Position numbers and translations under genes: made by a program. A stretch of 64,000 bases of DNA from Shewanella electrica (GTDB lineage Bacteria; Pseudomonadota; Gammaproteobacteria; Enterobacterales; Shewanellaceae): positions 1 through 64,000 of the forward strand of contig NZ_JAKOGG010000006.1 of NCBI RefSeq assembly GCF_022321485.1, given 5' to 3'. This document shows, in pieces, positions 28,930-38,399 of the stretch (positions are counted from its first letter, which is position 1; each line of letters opens with the position of its first letter). A model generated the notes under the pieces. The model was not told the DNA's origin. It was given only the letters and a program-made list of their open reading frames with translations, and did not search any database.

Positions 28930-28955
28930 AAAAAGGCCGCTTTCGCGGCCTTTTT
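28930..28955. terminator. Bidirectional terminator (membrane protein / metG)
   Basis: AAAAAGGCCGC-TTTC-GCGGCCTTTTT, with A-run left and T-run right. It lies between convergent genes and ends 21 bp from the metG stop. Confidence 0.93.
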
Positions 28956-28975
28956 AATGTTCAACGTCAAGCGAA

Positions 28976-31006
28976 TTACTTTACGCGCATACCCGGTTGG
29001 GCGCCTTCGTGTGGTTCCAAAATCCACAGGTCTTTGCCGCCTGGGCCAGCAGCCAGCACCATGCCTTCAGACATGCCGAAACGCATTTTACGTGGTGCGA
29101 GGTTGGCGACCATCACCGTCAGTTTGCCTTCCAGGTCTTCTGGATTGTAAGCCGATTTAATACCTGCAAACACTTGGCGCGTTTCGCCGCCGATATCCAA
29201 TTGCAGTTTCAGCAGTTTGTTGGCTTCTGGTACGGCTTCCGCTTTTTTGATCAGCGCGATACGCAGGTCAACTTTTGCAAAATCATCATATTCGATGGTG
29301 TCGCTGATTGGGTCATCTGCCAGTGGGCCTGTAGCTTGTGCTGGTTCAGCTGTGGCTTGCAGGTTTTCTTTTGAGGCTTCAACCATGGCGCTTACTTTGT
29401 CTAACTCAACACGTTGCATCATAGGTTTGAACGCGTTGATGGCATGGCCGTCAATTGAGTTATTTAAGCCTGACCATGTCAGCTCAAGAGCCATAAACGC
29501 TTCAACGTCGCTAGACAGACGTGGCAACACTGGCTTGAGGTAAGTCACCAGAATGCGGAACAGGTTCAAGGCCACAGAACAAACTTGGTGCGCGCGTTCC
29601 AGCGTTTCATCCGCTTTGACCAACTGCCAAGGCGCTTCATCCGCCACATAGGCGTTGGCAATATCCGCTAGCGCCATGATTTCACGAATCGCTTTGCCAA
29701 ATTCGCGCGCTTCGTAGAAGGCTGCAATCTGCTCTTGTTTGGCAAGGAATGATTCCGCCAAGCTGTTGTCGCTAACTACCGCTAATTTGCCGTCAAAGCG
29801 TTTAGTGATAAAACCTGCGGTACGGCTCGCCAAGTTGACCAGTTTACCGACCAAGTCAGAGTTCACACGTTGGGTGAAGTCTTCCAAGTTCAGGTCGAGG
29901 TCATCGATACGGCCAGACAGTTTAGCTGCATAGTAGTAACGCAGATATTCTGGGTCTAAGTGATCCAGATAGGTACGCGCTTTAATGAAGGTGCCTTTTG
30001 ATTTTGACATCTTGGCGCCGTTCACGGTCACGTAGCCGTGAGCATAGACGTTGGTTGGTTGGCGATAGCCAGCACCTTTCAACATTGCAGGCCAGAACAA
30101 GCTGTGGAAGTACACAATATCTTTACCGATGAAGTGATACACCTCAGCGTTTGAATCGGCGTTCCAGAACTCGTCAAAGTTCAAATCACCCCGTTTGTTG
30201 CACAGGTTTTGGAATGAACCCATGTAGCCGATTGGGGCATCCAACCAAACGTAGAAATATTTGCCTTCAGCGCCCGGAATTTCGAAACCAAAATATGGCG
30301 CATCACGGCTGATGTCCCACATCTGCAAGCCTTGCTCAAACCATTCATTCAGTTTGTTGGCAATTTCAGGTTGCAGTGAACCTGAGTGTGTCCACTCTTT
30401 CAACATGCCTTCAAACGCTGGCAGGTCGAAGAAGTAGTGCTCTGATTCTTTCAATACTGGCGTCGCACCACTGACTGCTGAACGTGGATTAATCAGTTCA
30501 GTCGGGCTGTAAGTTGCGCCACAAGCGTCACAGTTGTCGCCGTATTGATCTTCTGACTTACATTTAGGGCAGGTGCCTTTAACGAAGCGGTCTGGCAGGA
30601 ACATCTGTTTTTCTGGGTCAAACAGTTGCGAAATGGTTTTGGTTTTGATGTAACCGTTTTCGCGTAGTTTGAGGTAGATACCTTGCGCTAATTCGCGGTT
30701 TTCTTCGCTATGCGTGCTGTGGTAATTATCAAAACCGATGTTGAAGCCAGCAAAGTCGGCTTGGTGCTCAGTGTTCACCTGAGCAATCATCTCCTCAGGA
30801 GAGATCCCCATCTGCTGGGCCTTAAGCATGATAGGTGTGCCGTGGGCATCATCTGCGCAAATGTAATGACATTCGTTGCCGCGTAACTTTTGAAAACGCT
30901 GCCAAATATCGGTTTGAATATACTCCAGCATGTGCCCCAAATGGATTGGTCCATTGGCATAAGGTAGGGCGCTGGTCACAAGAATTTTACGTTGAGAATC
31001 TGACAT
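28976..31006 (-). CDS. metG: Methionyl-tRNA synthetase
   Basis: This 676-residue class I synthetase charges tRNA-Met. The HIGH-type motif is HLGH at 22-25; the zinc knuckle is in GTCPKC ... NCDACG (about 145-165); the KMSKS loop is [10 protein letters not shown]. The C-terminal 100 residues form a Trbp111-like tRNA-binding and dimer domain ([11 protein letters not shown] onward). It is divergent from mrp, an arrangement also seen in E. coli and Shewanella. Confidence 0.98.
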   Translation of the reverse strand: MSDSQRKILVTSALPYANGPIHLGHMLEYIQTDIWQRFQKLRGNECHYICADDAHGTPIMLKAQQMGISPEEMIAQVNTEHQADFAGFNIGFDNYHSTHSEENRELAQGIYLKLRENGYIKTKTISQLFDPEKQMFLPDRFVKGTCPKCKSEDQYGDNCDACGATYSPTELINPRSAVSGATPVLKESEHYFFDLPAFEGMLKEWTHSGSLQPEIANKLNEWFEQGLQMWDISRDAPYFGFEIPGAEGKYFYVWLDAPIGYMGSFQNLCNKRGDLNFDEFWNADSNAEVYHFIGKDIVYFHSLFWPAMLKGAGYRQPTNVYAHGYVTVNGAKMSKSKGTFIKARTYLDHLDPEYLRYYYAAKLSGRIDDLDLNLEDFTQRVNSDLVGKLVNLASRTAGFITKRFDGKLAVVSDNSLAESFLAKQEQIAAFYEAREFGKAIREIMALADIANAYVADEAPWQLVKADETLERAHQVCSVALNLFRILVTYLKPVLPRLSSDVEAFMALELTWSGLNNSIDGHAINAFKPMMQRVELDKVSAMVEASKENLQATAEPAQATGPLADDPISDTIEYDDFAKVDLRIALIKKAEAVPEANKLLKLQLDIGGETRQVFAGIKSAYNPEDLEGKLTVMVANLAPRKMRFGMSEGMVLAAGPGGKDLWILEPHEGAQPGMRVK

Positions 31007-31129
31007 CTTTTATACGATCTAACTAAAGGCCCAAATAGTGGCACAGATACTAACCGATCCATCGCTTATTTTCACCAATCGGTGCGATAAGTGCGTTAAA
31101 TGTATTCCAAATTCGCTGCTAATATCTGG

Positions 31130-31135
31130 TACACT
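31130..31135 (+). promoter_or_regulatory. Putative extended -10 of mrp
   Basis: TGG-TACACT gives an extended -10 about 30 bp before the chosen mrp start. Its position overlaps the longer possible mrp start at 31135, which argues against that start. Confidence 0.4.
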
Positions 31136-31164
31136 TGCCCAAATTTATTTGCGGGGATTGTGTT

Positions 31165-32283
31165 TTGTCTTCTGAAACTCAGGATTTTCGTCTCGACGAT
31201 GCACTGCTGGCAAAAGTGTTAGCAGTTTTAAACGCTTATCAAGATCCTTACCTGAAACAAGGTTTGGTTGATGCAGGAATGGTTAATAAGCTGGCTTTGG
31301 AAGGCCAACGCTTGCAACTGGGGTTAGTTTATCCCTATCCGTGCCAGTCGCAGTACCGCGACACAGTCATGGCAATCACCAATGCTTTGGTAGCGGCCTG
31401 TAGCGAGATTGAAGAAGTAGAAGCTGAAATCGATCTGCAAATCAAAAGTTATTCTGCCCTCGGCAATATCCCGCCAATTCCTAACGTTAAACAAGTGATT
31501 GCCGTTGCTTCAGGCAAAGGTGGCGTCGGTAAATCAACGACCTCAGTCAACTTGGCGCTGGCGTTAGCCGCTGAAGGCGCAACCGTCGGTATTCTGGACG
31601 CGGATATCTACGGCCCATCCATTCCGATGATGCTCGGCGTGGAAGGTTTCCGCCCACTGTCACCAGACGGTAAACACATGACTTGTGCCAATGCGCATGG
31701 CATTAGCGCACAAAGTATCGGTTTTATTTTGGGTGAAGACCAAGCCGCTGTATGGCGTGGCCCAATGGCAGCGGGCACCTTAGTGCAGCTAGTCAATGAA
31801 ACGCTGTGGCAAGACCTTGACTATTTAGTGGTCGACTTGCCACCAGGCACAGGTGATATCCAACTGACACTGTCACAAAAAGTGCCAGTGAGCGGCGCGG
31901 TTATTGTGACCACACCACAAGATGTGGCTTTGGCGGACGCGCAAAAAGGCGTGACCATGTTCCAGAAAGTGAACATCCCAGTATTAGGCGTGGTGGAGAA
32001 CATGAGTTTCTACCTTTGCCCCGAATGTGGTCATAAAGATCACCCATTTGGTAGCCACGGTGGTCAACGTATTGCCGACCGTTACGGCGTGCCGTTGCTG
32101 GGCGCGTTGCCACTGAATATTCAGATCCGTGAAAACATGGATAACGGTACCCCATCAGTTGTGGCGGAGCCGGAAGGTGAAGTCGCGGGTATCTATCGCG
32201 ATTTAGCCCGTAAAGTTGCTGCTGGTTTAGCGCTGCAACAAGTAAGTCCTGTCGTTTCTATTGCAATTTCGGATGATGAGTAA
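31165..32283 (+). CDS. apbC: Mrp/ApbC iron-sulfur cluster carrier ATPase
   Basis: This 372-residue Mrp-type protein carries or delivers Fe-S clusters. Residues 1-85 form a MIP18/DUF59-like domain; the deviant Walker A ASGKGGVGKSTTSVNLA lies near residue 115; the cluster-binding CxxC is in YLCPECG near 290. I place the start at TTG 31165 (MSSETQ), which has GGGG at 31153-31156 with 8-nt spacing. A TTG at 31135 would add 10 residues but overlaps the likely promoter. It heads a plus-strand series with udk 3 bp downstream. Confidence 0.93.
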   Translation: MSSETQDFRLDDALLAKVLAVLNAYQDPYLKQGLVDAGMVNKLALEGQRLQLGLVYPYPCQSQYRDTVMAITNALVAACSEIEEVEAEIDLQIKSYSALGNIPPIPNVKQVIAVASGKGGVGKSTTSVNLALALAAEGATVGILDADIYGPSIPMMLGVEGFRPLSPDGKHMTCANAHGISAQSIGFILGEDQAAVWRGPMAAGTLVQLVNETLWQDLDYLVVDLPPGTGDIQLTLSQKVPVSGAVIVTTPQDVALADAQKGVTMFQKVNIPVLGVVENMSFYLCPECGHKDHPFGSHGGQRIADRYGVPLLGALPLNIQIRENMDNGTPSVVAEPEGEVAGIYRDLARKVAAGLALQQVSPVVSIAISDDE

Positions 32284-32286
32284 CCC

Positions 32287-32925
32287 ATGAGTACGCCTGA
32301 TTGTGTAGTGATTGGTATTGCCGGCGCCTCGGCTTCCGGCAAAAGTTTAATTGCCCGCACTATTTATGAAGAGTTGTGCCGTGATTTGGGTACAGACCAA
32401 ATTGGGGTGATCAGTGAAGACAGTTACTACCGTGACCAAAGCCACTTGGCGATGGAACAGCGGGTGCTGACCAACTATGACCACCCTAAAGCGTTAGATC
32501 ATGAGCTACTGGGCACGCACTTGGCGACCTTGAAAGAGGGCAAGCCAGTCGAGATCCCATGCTACAGCTACACCCAGCATACCCGCACAGGCGAGTTCAT
32601 GCTGATGACGCCGAAGAAAGTGATCATCCTCGAAGGCATTTTGCTGCTGACTGACCAGCGTCTACGCGGTTTGTTAGATGCCAGTGTGTTCATGGACACA
32701 CCGCTGGATATCTGTTTGCTGCGCCGTTTGAAACGTGACGTAGAAGAACGCGGCAGAACCATGGACTCAGTGTTGGCGCAGTACCAAAGTACTGTGCGAC
32801 CAATGTATCTGCAGTTTATTGAACCGTCTAAGCAATACGCGGACATCATCGTGCCTCGTGGCGGTAAAAACCGTATCGCGACCGATATTCTTAAAGCGCG
32901 AATTCAGCACCTGTTGGTGAAGTAA
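32287..32925 (+). CDS. udk: Uridine kinase
   Basis: This 212-residue enzyme phosphorylates uridine and cytidine in pyrimidine salvage. The P-loop is [14 protein letters not shown] near residue 12. SEDSYYRDQ and [13 protein letters not shown] are further family blocks. It starts 3 bp after apbC and is followed 12 bp later by dcd; these three nucleotide and Fe-S genes are often grouped in gammaproteobacteria. Confidence 0.97.
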   Translation: MSTPDCVVIGIAGASASGKSLIARTIYEELCRDLGTDQIGVISEDSYYRDQSHLAMEQRVLTNYDHPKALDHELLGTHLATLKEGKPVEIPCYSYTQHTRTGEFMLMTPKKVIILEGILLLTDQRLRGLLDASVFMDTPLDICLLRRLKRDVEERGRTMDSVLAQYQSTVRPMYLQFIEPSKQYADIIVPRGGKNRIATDILKARIQHLLVK

Positions 32926-32937
32926 GGAGAGTGCCAT

Positions 32938-33519
32938 ATGCGTTTGACAGATAACGAAATTATCGCCGCGCTGGACGACGGTACCATCGGCATTGAGCCT
33001 CGGCCAGAAAACGACGCCATCAGCGGCGTCAGTGTCGACGTGCGTTTAGGGCATGCGTTTCGTGTATTTAAAGACCATACCGCGCCCTATATCGATTTGA
33101 GTGGCCCCAAAGCCGAAGTGCAAGAAGCGCTGGATCGGGTGATGAGCGACCAAATTGATATTGCTGACGGTGATGCGTTCTTCCTGCATCCGGGCGAGTT
33201 GGCGTTAGCTGTGACCTTTGAAAGCGTGCATCTGCCAGCAGACATCGTCGGCTGGTTGGATGGTCGTTCATCCTTGGCGCGTTTGGGGTTGATGGTGCAC
33301 GTCACAGCGCATCGTATCGATCCGGGTTGGCAAGGTCGCATCGTGCTGGAATTCTACAACAGCGGTAAATTGCCGTTGGCACTGCGCCCAATGATGACCA
33401 TTGGCGCGCTGAACTTTGAGCGTTTGTCTGGCCCAGTGGCTAAGCCATATAACACCCGCAAAAACGCCAAATATAAAGATCAGCAAGACGCGGTAGCGAG
33501 CCGGATCAGTCAGGACTAA
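32938..33519 (+). CDS. dcd: dCTP deaminase
   Basis: This 193-residue enzyme deaminates dCTP to dUTP for dTTP synthesis. [30 protein letters not shown] carries the nucleotide site with its catalytic glutamate. Length is the same as E. coli Dcd. The ribosome site AAGGAG at 32925-32930 fits the ATG. It ends 4 bp before pabC. Confidence 0.97.
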   Translation: MRLTDNEIIAALDDGTIGIEPRPENDAISGVSVDVRLGHAFRVFKDHTAPYIDLSGPKAEVQEALDRVMSDQIDIADGDAFFLHPGELALAVTFESVHLPADIVGWLDGRSSLARLGLMVHVTAHRIDPGWQGRIVLEFYNSGKLPLALRPMMTIGALNFERLSGPVAKPYNTRKNAKYKDQQDAVASRISQD

Positions 33520-33523
33520 GCGC

Positions 33524-34351
33524 GTGGCGGACGTCTGGATTAACGGCGACAAGGAAAGCATGCTCGATCCGCGCGATCGGGCATTTACCTATGGTGACGG
33601 TGTGTTCGCCACCATGGCGGTGGATAGCCGTGGTCAGCTGCGTTTTGCTGAGAGTTATTGGCAGCGATTGCAAGATGGCTCCGCTCGACTTGGATTCCAT
33701 TGGCAACCCAGCGCCAGCCTGTTAGCGCAGATCCATGACCTCGCAGCCAAACATCCACTGCATTGCCTCAAGTTACAACTATCTCGTGGTGTTGGTGGTC
33801 GCGGTTATGCCGCGCCGGCAACGCCGCAAATCACCGAAGTGATATCTATCAGTCCACTGCCAGCCCATTATCGCCAGTGGCAAACCGACGGCATCAGCTT
33901 GGCAACGTCATCGGTCAAGTTAGCGCGCCAGCCGTTATTGGCAGGCTTTAAACACTGCAATCGTCTCGAGCAAGTATTGATAAAACAGCATGCATTACCT
34001 GCGGGGTATGACGACTGGCTAGTGTTAGATACTGAGCAGCAGGTGGTTGAATCTTCGATGGCAAACTTGGTGTTGTTGGTTGAACAGCAACAACAGTTAC
34101 ACGCCTTGGTGCCTAGCCACGCTTATGCGGGGGTGGCTGGCGTAATGCGGCAACAACTGTTGCAGGCGTTACTGGCCGAAGGCATTCATCTTCATATTCG
34201 TGAATTCGGCATCAGCGAACTACGACAAGCCAAACATCTGTTGCTGTGTAATAGTTTGCTGGGTATGGTAGACGTTTGCCGAGTCGATAATTCATCTTTT
34301 GCGCGTTGGCAAGGTACAGCGCGCTTGCAGCAACTACTGGTACCTCATTAA
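33524..34351 (+). CDS. pabC: Aminodeoxychorismate lyase
   Basis: This 275-residue PLP enzyme of fold type IV splits 4-amino-4-deoxychorismate to p-aminobenzoate and pyruvate for folate synthesis. Near the N-terminus are DRAFTYGDGVFATM, then KLQLSRGVGGRGY; the PLP lysine should be in GFKHCNRLEQVL. The start is GTG at 33524 (MADVWING). Its stop overlaps the mltG start by one base (TAATG), so translation is probably coupled. Confidence 0.94.
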   Translation: MADVWINGDKESMLDPRDRAFTYGDGVFATMAVDSRGQLRFAESYWQRLQDGSARLGFHWQPSASLLAQIHDLAAKHPLHCLKLQLSRGVGGRGYAAPATPQITEVISISPLPAHYRQWQTDGISLATSSVKLARQPLLAGFKHCNRLEQVLIKQHALPAGYDDWLVLDTEQQVVESSMANLVLLVEQQQQLHALVPSHAYAGVAGVMRQQLLQALLAEGIHLHIREFGISELRQAKHLLLCNSLLGMVDVCRVDNSSFARWQGTARLQQLLVPH

Positions 34352-35358
34352 TGACTAAATGGATGTTACGACTCTTAGCCGCGTTGTTCAGTGTCGCGGT
34401 CATTGCCGCTGTTGCAGGAATGTGGGCGTTTCATCAAACCCAAGCGTTAGCCCAACAATCACTAGCGGTTACTGAACCGCAGGAACTTACGCTTGAACAT
34501 GGCACCTCGTTTCGTTCCCTCGGTAAGGCATTAGCCGACAAGCAGTTAATCACCTATGACTGGCGCTGGAAACTGCTAGGTAAGCTGCATCCTGAACTTA
34601 CCGCTATCCAAAGTGGTCTCTATCAAATTGACAGCAGCGACACAGTAAACAGCTTGCTTGAGCGCATCATTCGTGGTGATGAAAAGCGCTTTTTCTTGAC
34701 CTTGATTGAAGGCAAAACGGTGCAGGAATGGCTGCTGTATTTGCAAACCTTGCCACATCTGAGTGTTGACCAAGAAGCCTTCAACCGTGTGCTGGCGGCA
34801 CATGGCGATAGCAGCAATCATCCCGAAGGTAAGTTTTTCCCAGATACTTATCAGTACCGCGCTTCAAGTGGTATTGAGTCGATATTGACCCAAAGTTATC
34901 TCAAAATGCAGCAAGCACTCGATAAGGCTTGGCAGCAGCGAGACAGCAATTTGCCGCTGGAAACGCCGTATGAATTGTTAACGTTGGCATCGATTATTGA
35001 AAAAGAAACCGGGCAGGAGTCTGAACGGCCATTGATTGCGGCAGTGTTTATCAATCGCTTACGCAAAGGTATGCGCCTGCAAACCGATCCTACGGTGATT
35101 TACGGCATGGGCGCGCGCTACGACGGCAATATTCGCCGTAAAGATTTGCGTGAAGCCACGCCGTACAACACATATCGTATCAACGGCTTACCACCAACGC
35201 CCATCGCTGCGCCTGGGCTTGAATCTTTGCTAGCAGCGGCGCATCCTGCCGATGTGGCATATCTTTATTTTGTGTCGCGTAATGACGGCTCGCACATCTT
35301 TTCCAACACGCTGGCCGAACATAATAAAGCGGTCGATAAATATCAGAGAAATCGTTAA
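34351..35358 (+). CDS. mltG: Endolytic murein transglycosylase MltG
   Basis: This 335-residue YceG-like enzyme cleaves nascent peptidoglycan strands. It has one N-terminal membrane helix (about 5-25), a LysM-like region, and the catalytic domain with glutamate in [28 protein letters not shown] and [13 protein letters not shown] are family blocks. I chose ATG 34351, which overlaps the pabC stop; a longer frame into pabC has no ribosome site. Its stop overlaps the tmk start in the same TAATG way. Confidence 0.95.
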   Translation: MTKWMLRLLAALFSVAVIAAVAGMWAFHQTQALAQQSLAVTEPQELTLEHGTSFRSLGKALADKQLITYDWRWKLLGKLHPELTAIQSGLYQIDSSDTVNSLLERIIRGDEKRFFLTLIEGKTVQEWLLYLQTLPHLSVDQEAFNRVLAAHGDSSNHPEGKFFPDTYQYRASSGIESILTQSYLKMQQALDKAWQQRDSNLPLETPYELLTLASIIEKETGQESERPLIAAVFINRLRKGMRLQTDPTVIYGMGARYDGNIRRKDLREATPYNTYRINGLPPTPIAAPGLESLLAAAHPADVAYLYFVSRNDGSHIFSNTLAEHNKAVDKYQRNR

Positions 35359-35996
35359 TGGATCATTCGACACCCGCCGGAAAATTTATTGTGATTGAAG
35401 GCTTAGAAGGCGCCGGTAAATCTAGCGCTATTGCCTTAGTTAAACAGTTTTTGACTGAACTGAATCAGGCTGAGCCTGTATGCACTCGCGAGCCAGGCGG
35501 TACGCCGTTGGCCGAAAAAATCCGCACCTTAGTGAAAGAGGTCAATCACGATGACCCACTGTGCGATGAAGCCGAATGTTTGTTGATGTACGCAGCCCGC
35601 GCTCAGCTGGTCGCCAATGTGATTAAACCAGCTTTGGCCAACGGCCGTTGGGTGCTGGGCGATCGCCACAACTTGTCGTCACTGGCGTATCAAGGCGGTG
35701 GCCGCGGTATGTTGCCGTTGGTGCAAGCAATTAGTGCAGCCACGCTCAAAGGATTTAAACCTGATTTGACGTTATATTTGGATATTCCACCTAAAGTGGG
35801 CTTGGCGCGGGCAGCAAATCGCGGCGCGTTAGATCGTATCGAGCAGCAAGCTATCGACTTTTTTGAGCGCGCCCGCAACACCTATCTAACGTTAGCCAAC
35901 GCCGATGACACTATCGAGGTGATTGATGCATCACAACCAATGGATGCGGTACATCGCGATATTCTCAGTGCGTTACAACGTAGGTTAACCGCATGA
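35358..35996 (+). CDS. tmk: Thymidylate kinase
   Basis: This 212-residue enzyme phosphorylates dTMP to dTDP. The P-loop is [11 protein letters not shown] near residue 14, followed by [14 protein letters not shown] and a [16 protein letters not shown] block with the DR(Y/H) motif. It overlaps mltG by one base and holB by four (ATGA), typical of the pabC-mltG-tmk-holB cluster. Confidence 0.97.
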   Translation: MDHSTPAGKFIVIEGLEGAGKSSAIALVKQFLTELNQAEPVCTREPGGTPLAEKIRTLVKEVNHDDPLCDEAECLLMYAARAQLVANVIKPALANGRWVLGDRHNLSSLAYQGGGRGMLPLVQAISAATLKGFKPDLTLYLDIPPKVGLARAANRGALDRIEQQAIDFFERARNTYLTLANADDTIEVIDASQPMDAVHRDILSALQRRLTA

Positions 35997-36895
35997 GTCA
36001 ATTACCTTGGCTGCAGCCAGCATTACAACAGTTTCGCCAACAACAGCAGGCAGGGCGGTTAGCTCACGCGCTATTGTTGCCGTTAACTGTGGGTGATGGC
36101 GGTTTATTGCTGGCCGAGCAGTTTGTGGCGCTGACACTGTGTGAACAGCACAGTGCGTGCGGCATGTGCCGCAGTTGTAAGTTGTTGCAGGCGGGTAACC
36201 ATCCCGATGTGCATTGGCTTAAAGCTGACGGCAATCAAATCAAAGTCGAGCAAGTCCGCGAACTGTGCCAATCGTTAACCGCGACCGCCCAGCAGGGCGG
36301 TTATCGCGTCGCGGTGATAGAGCAAAGTGAACGGATGAATACCGCTGCGGCCAACGCCTTGCTGAAAACCCTCGAAGAACCTGGGCGTAACACCTTGCTG
36401 ATCTTGCAAACCGATATCAGCAGCAGTTTGTTGCCCACCATTACCAGCCGCTGCCAACGAGTGGCAGCACCAACGCCAACAGCTGCTCAAGTGCAGCAGT
36501 GGTTGGCACCTCAAACCTTAACCGATGATGTTTTGGCATGGGCTTTGCCAGTATTAGGCGGTGCTCTGGCATTAAGGGATGCGCTACAAAGCGACCGTTT
36601 TGCTGAGCTGGCCAAGCTGAAAGATGCCATCGAACAGAGTTTTATATCTGGTCACGTTGATCCACAACTGGCAGATATTAAAGAAGATAGTATTTTTGAT
36701 GCGCTATCCTTAAGTTATCGCGTACTGCTGCAACAGATGCGCGCCGGCAATAAGGATGCATTTGTAATGAGTGCGATTGCGGCGTTAGCCGAGCGGATCA
36801 TGCGTGATAGCCAGCAACTGCGACGGATGCCAACTGTCAATTATTTGGCATTAATCCAGAGTTATGTCCTAGACTATAACAGACTGAAAAACTAA
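35993..36895 (+). CDS. holB: DNA polymerase III delta' subunit
   Basis: This 300-residue clamp-loader subunit shows the AAA+ fold of delta': a zinc module with four cysteines ([14 protein letters not shown]), [24 protein letters not shown] and SRCQR. The P-loop is lost, as in other delta' proteins. It overlaps tmk by four bases and is followed after 9 bp by a PilZ gene. Confidence 0.95.
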   Translation: MSQLPWLQPALQQFRQQQQAGRLAHALLLPLTVGDGGLLLAEQFVALTLCEQHSACGMCRSCKLLQAGNHPDVHWLKADGNQIKVEQVRELCQSLTATAQQGGYRVAVIEQSERMNTAAANALLKTLEEPGRNTLLILQTDISSSLLPTITSRCQRVAAPTPTAAQVQQWLAPQTLTDDVLAWALPVLGGALALRDALQSDRFAELAKLKDAIEQSFISGHVDPQLADIKEDSIFDALSLSYRVLLQQMRAGNKDAFVMSAIAALAERIMRDSQQLRRMPTVNYLALIQSYVLDYNRLKN

Positions 36896-36904
36896 CACTA
36901 TCTT

Positions 36905-37231
36905 ATGGTTGATTTGATCGCTAACTTTGACACTTTGCACCAGTTGTATCGTGCCTATATGCCGTTCATCGCGCCGGCAGGGTTATTTGTGGCTACGACG
37001 GAACCACATTTTCTCGGGCAAGAGCTGAAAATTGGCTATCGCTTGCCCGGCGCGACGCAGGTCAACGAGTTTCATGGTGTGGTGGTGTGGATTAATCCTC
37101 TCGGGGCCTCTGGCGGTCGCCCAGCCGGTATTGGCGTTAAAATTCTTAGCGATGCGCCAGAGCATAAACAACGCATTGAGAACCTGCTGTCCCGCGAACT
37201 TGCCAGCGGCGATTTGACCTGCACCATGTAG
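36905..37231 (+). CDS. pilZ: PilZ-domain protein (type IV pilus biogenesis type)
   Basis: This 108-residue protein matches the short PilZ protein between holB and tatD in Pseudomonas and Shewanella. It lacks the RxxxR and DxSxxG motifs of c-di-GMP-binding PilZ domains (WINPLGASGGRPAGIGVKI is seen in that place), as is known for the PilZ protein of type IV pili. It probably works in pilus assembly and does not itself bind c-di-GMP. Confidence 0.88.
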   Translation: MVDLIANFDTLHQLYRAYMPFIAPAGLFVATTEPHFLGQELKIGYRLPGATQVNEFHGVVVWINPLGASGGRPAGIGVKILSDAPEHKQRIENLLSRELASGDLTCTM

Positions 37232-37274
37232 CACAGTTATCCTGTGCGCCCTCAAGTGATTCCCGGAAGTTGTT

Positions 37275-38057
37275 GTGTTAGTTGATTCCCATTGCCATCT
37301 TGACCGTTTGAAAGCGGCGCCAGATGAAGCCTCATTAAATGCTGTGTTAACCGATGCCGCAGCGCTCGGTATTTCTCATTTCCTCTGCGTTAACGTACGC
37401 CTGCAAGAATTCGAAGCGATGCAGCAACGGATGCAGCCATACAACAACGTATTTTTGTCGGCGGGTGTGCACCCGCTCGATGTCGAAAATGGTGTGTCGG
37501 CCGATGATTTGCGTCGCTTTGCCGCCAACGAACGGGTGGTCGCCATTGGCGAGACTGGCTTGGATTATTTTTACAGTCCAGACAACAAGCGTGAACAGCA
37601 ACAGTGTTTTGAAACCCAAGTTGAAGTTGCGGTGGACATCAACAAGCCGCTGATCATTCATACCCGCGATGCACGCCAAGACACTTTAGATATTTTGAAA
37701 GCTGGTCATGCCGAGAAGTGTGGCGGGGTATTGCACTGTTTTACCGAAAGCTTGGAAATGGCACAAGCGGCCATTGAGATGGGCTTTTACATTTCGATTT
37801 CGGGGATTGTCACGTTCCGTAACGCTGACGCGTTGCGTGAGGTGGTCAAACAGCTCCCTAAAGAGCGGCTATTGGTGGAAACCGATTCGCCGTTCTTGGC
37901 GCCAATACCGCATCGCGGTAAAGAAAACCAACCGGCATTTGTTAAGGATGTGGCGCAGTTTATTGCAGATCTGCGTGGTGAGTCATTGGAAGAACTGGCC
38001 AGTTACACCACCGCTAACTTCTTTAATTGTTTTAAAGGCGCGGCAAAACTGCGTTAA
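37275..38057 (+). CDS. TatD-family metal-dependent hydrolase (YcfH-like)
   Basis: This 260-residue TIM-barrel hydrolase has the metal motif DSHCHLD at 4-10, GVHPL, IGETGLDYF, LIIHTRDA, HCFTES and VETDSPFLAP. Relatives act as DNases or on D-aminoacyl-tRNA; the exact substrate is not fixed. The start is GTG at 37275 with CCGGAAG upstream. It ends the plus-strand cluster that begins at apbC. Confidence 0.92.
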   Translation: MLVDSHCHLDRLKAAPDEASLNAVLTDAAALGISHFLCVNVRLQEFEAMQQRMQPYNNVFLSAGVHPLDVENGVSADDLRRFAANERVVAIGETGLDYFYSPDNKREQQQCFETQVEVAVDINKPLIIHTRDARQDTLDILKAGHAEKCGGVLHCFTESLEMAQAAIEMGFYISISGIVTFRNADALREVVKQLPKERLLVETDSPFLAPIPHRGKENQPAFVKDVAQFIADLRGESLEELASYTTANFFNCFKGAAKLR

Positions 38058-38074
38058 TTCGGCAAATTTTGCAT

Positions 38075-38112
38075 AAAAAAAGGCCCAAAACTATTTCCAA
38101 TGTTCTGGGCCT
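38075..38112 (-). terminator. Terminator for minus-strand transcription downstream of rsmF
   Basis: AGGCCCAAAAC and GTTCTGGGCCT arms; the A-run at 38075-38080 becomes a T-run on the minus strand, so it stops leftward transcripts. No T-run follows on plus, so tatD has no obvious terminator of its own. Confidence 0.75.
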
Positions 38113-38237
38113 AGGGGAATGGCTCATAAAGAGCCGTGCGCTTAAGTTGAGATGTGACAGGATTGCTATCTCTGATTAAAGAGTAGTCGATATTTAACAT
38201 TTCGAATCATAACGAGCGAAAATGTCTAGATGATAAA

Positions 38238-38272
38238 AGCATAAAATATAACCAGAGGTTATATTTTATGCT
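38238..38272. repeat. Perfect 16-bp inverted repeat, 3-nt loop
   Basis: AGCATAAAATATAACC and its exact complement surround AGA. There is no T-run on either side, so a simple terminator is unlikely. It lies in the tatD/rsmF intergenic stretch (38058-38376) that also holds the minus-strand terminator and repeat copy 3. Confidence 0.9.
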
Positions 38273-38299
38273 AAGTCTCTAAAATTAAGCGGGTTATCG

Positions 38300-38399
38300 T
38301 AGGGGCTGTTTATCTTTGCTGATTGTTTTTTGCAGCTGTCAGAGCGTGATTTAAGCAAGGCAGGTAATGTGCCTAGTTATTCATTACCAACAGTCCCTA
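38300..38399. repeat. Dispersed MITE/REP-like element, copy 3 (100 bp), overlapping rsmF end
   Basis: Left end TAGGGGCTGTTTATCTTTGC, right end AACAGTCCCTA, with GCAGCTGTCAGAGCGTGATT between. The simple 100-bp form, close to copy 4. Its right end covers the last seven codons and stop of rsmF. Confidence 0.85.

Noticed and set aside
31135-31164. Longer apbC start at TTG 31135
   Set aside because: It overlaps a TACACT -10 box and has no ribosome site; TTG 31165 has GGGG at good spacing.
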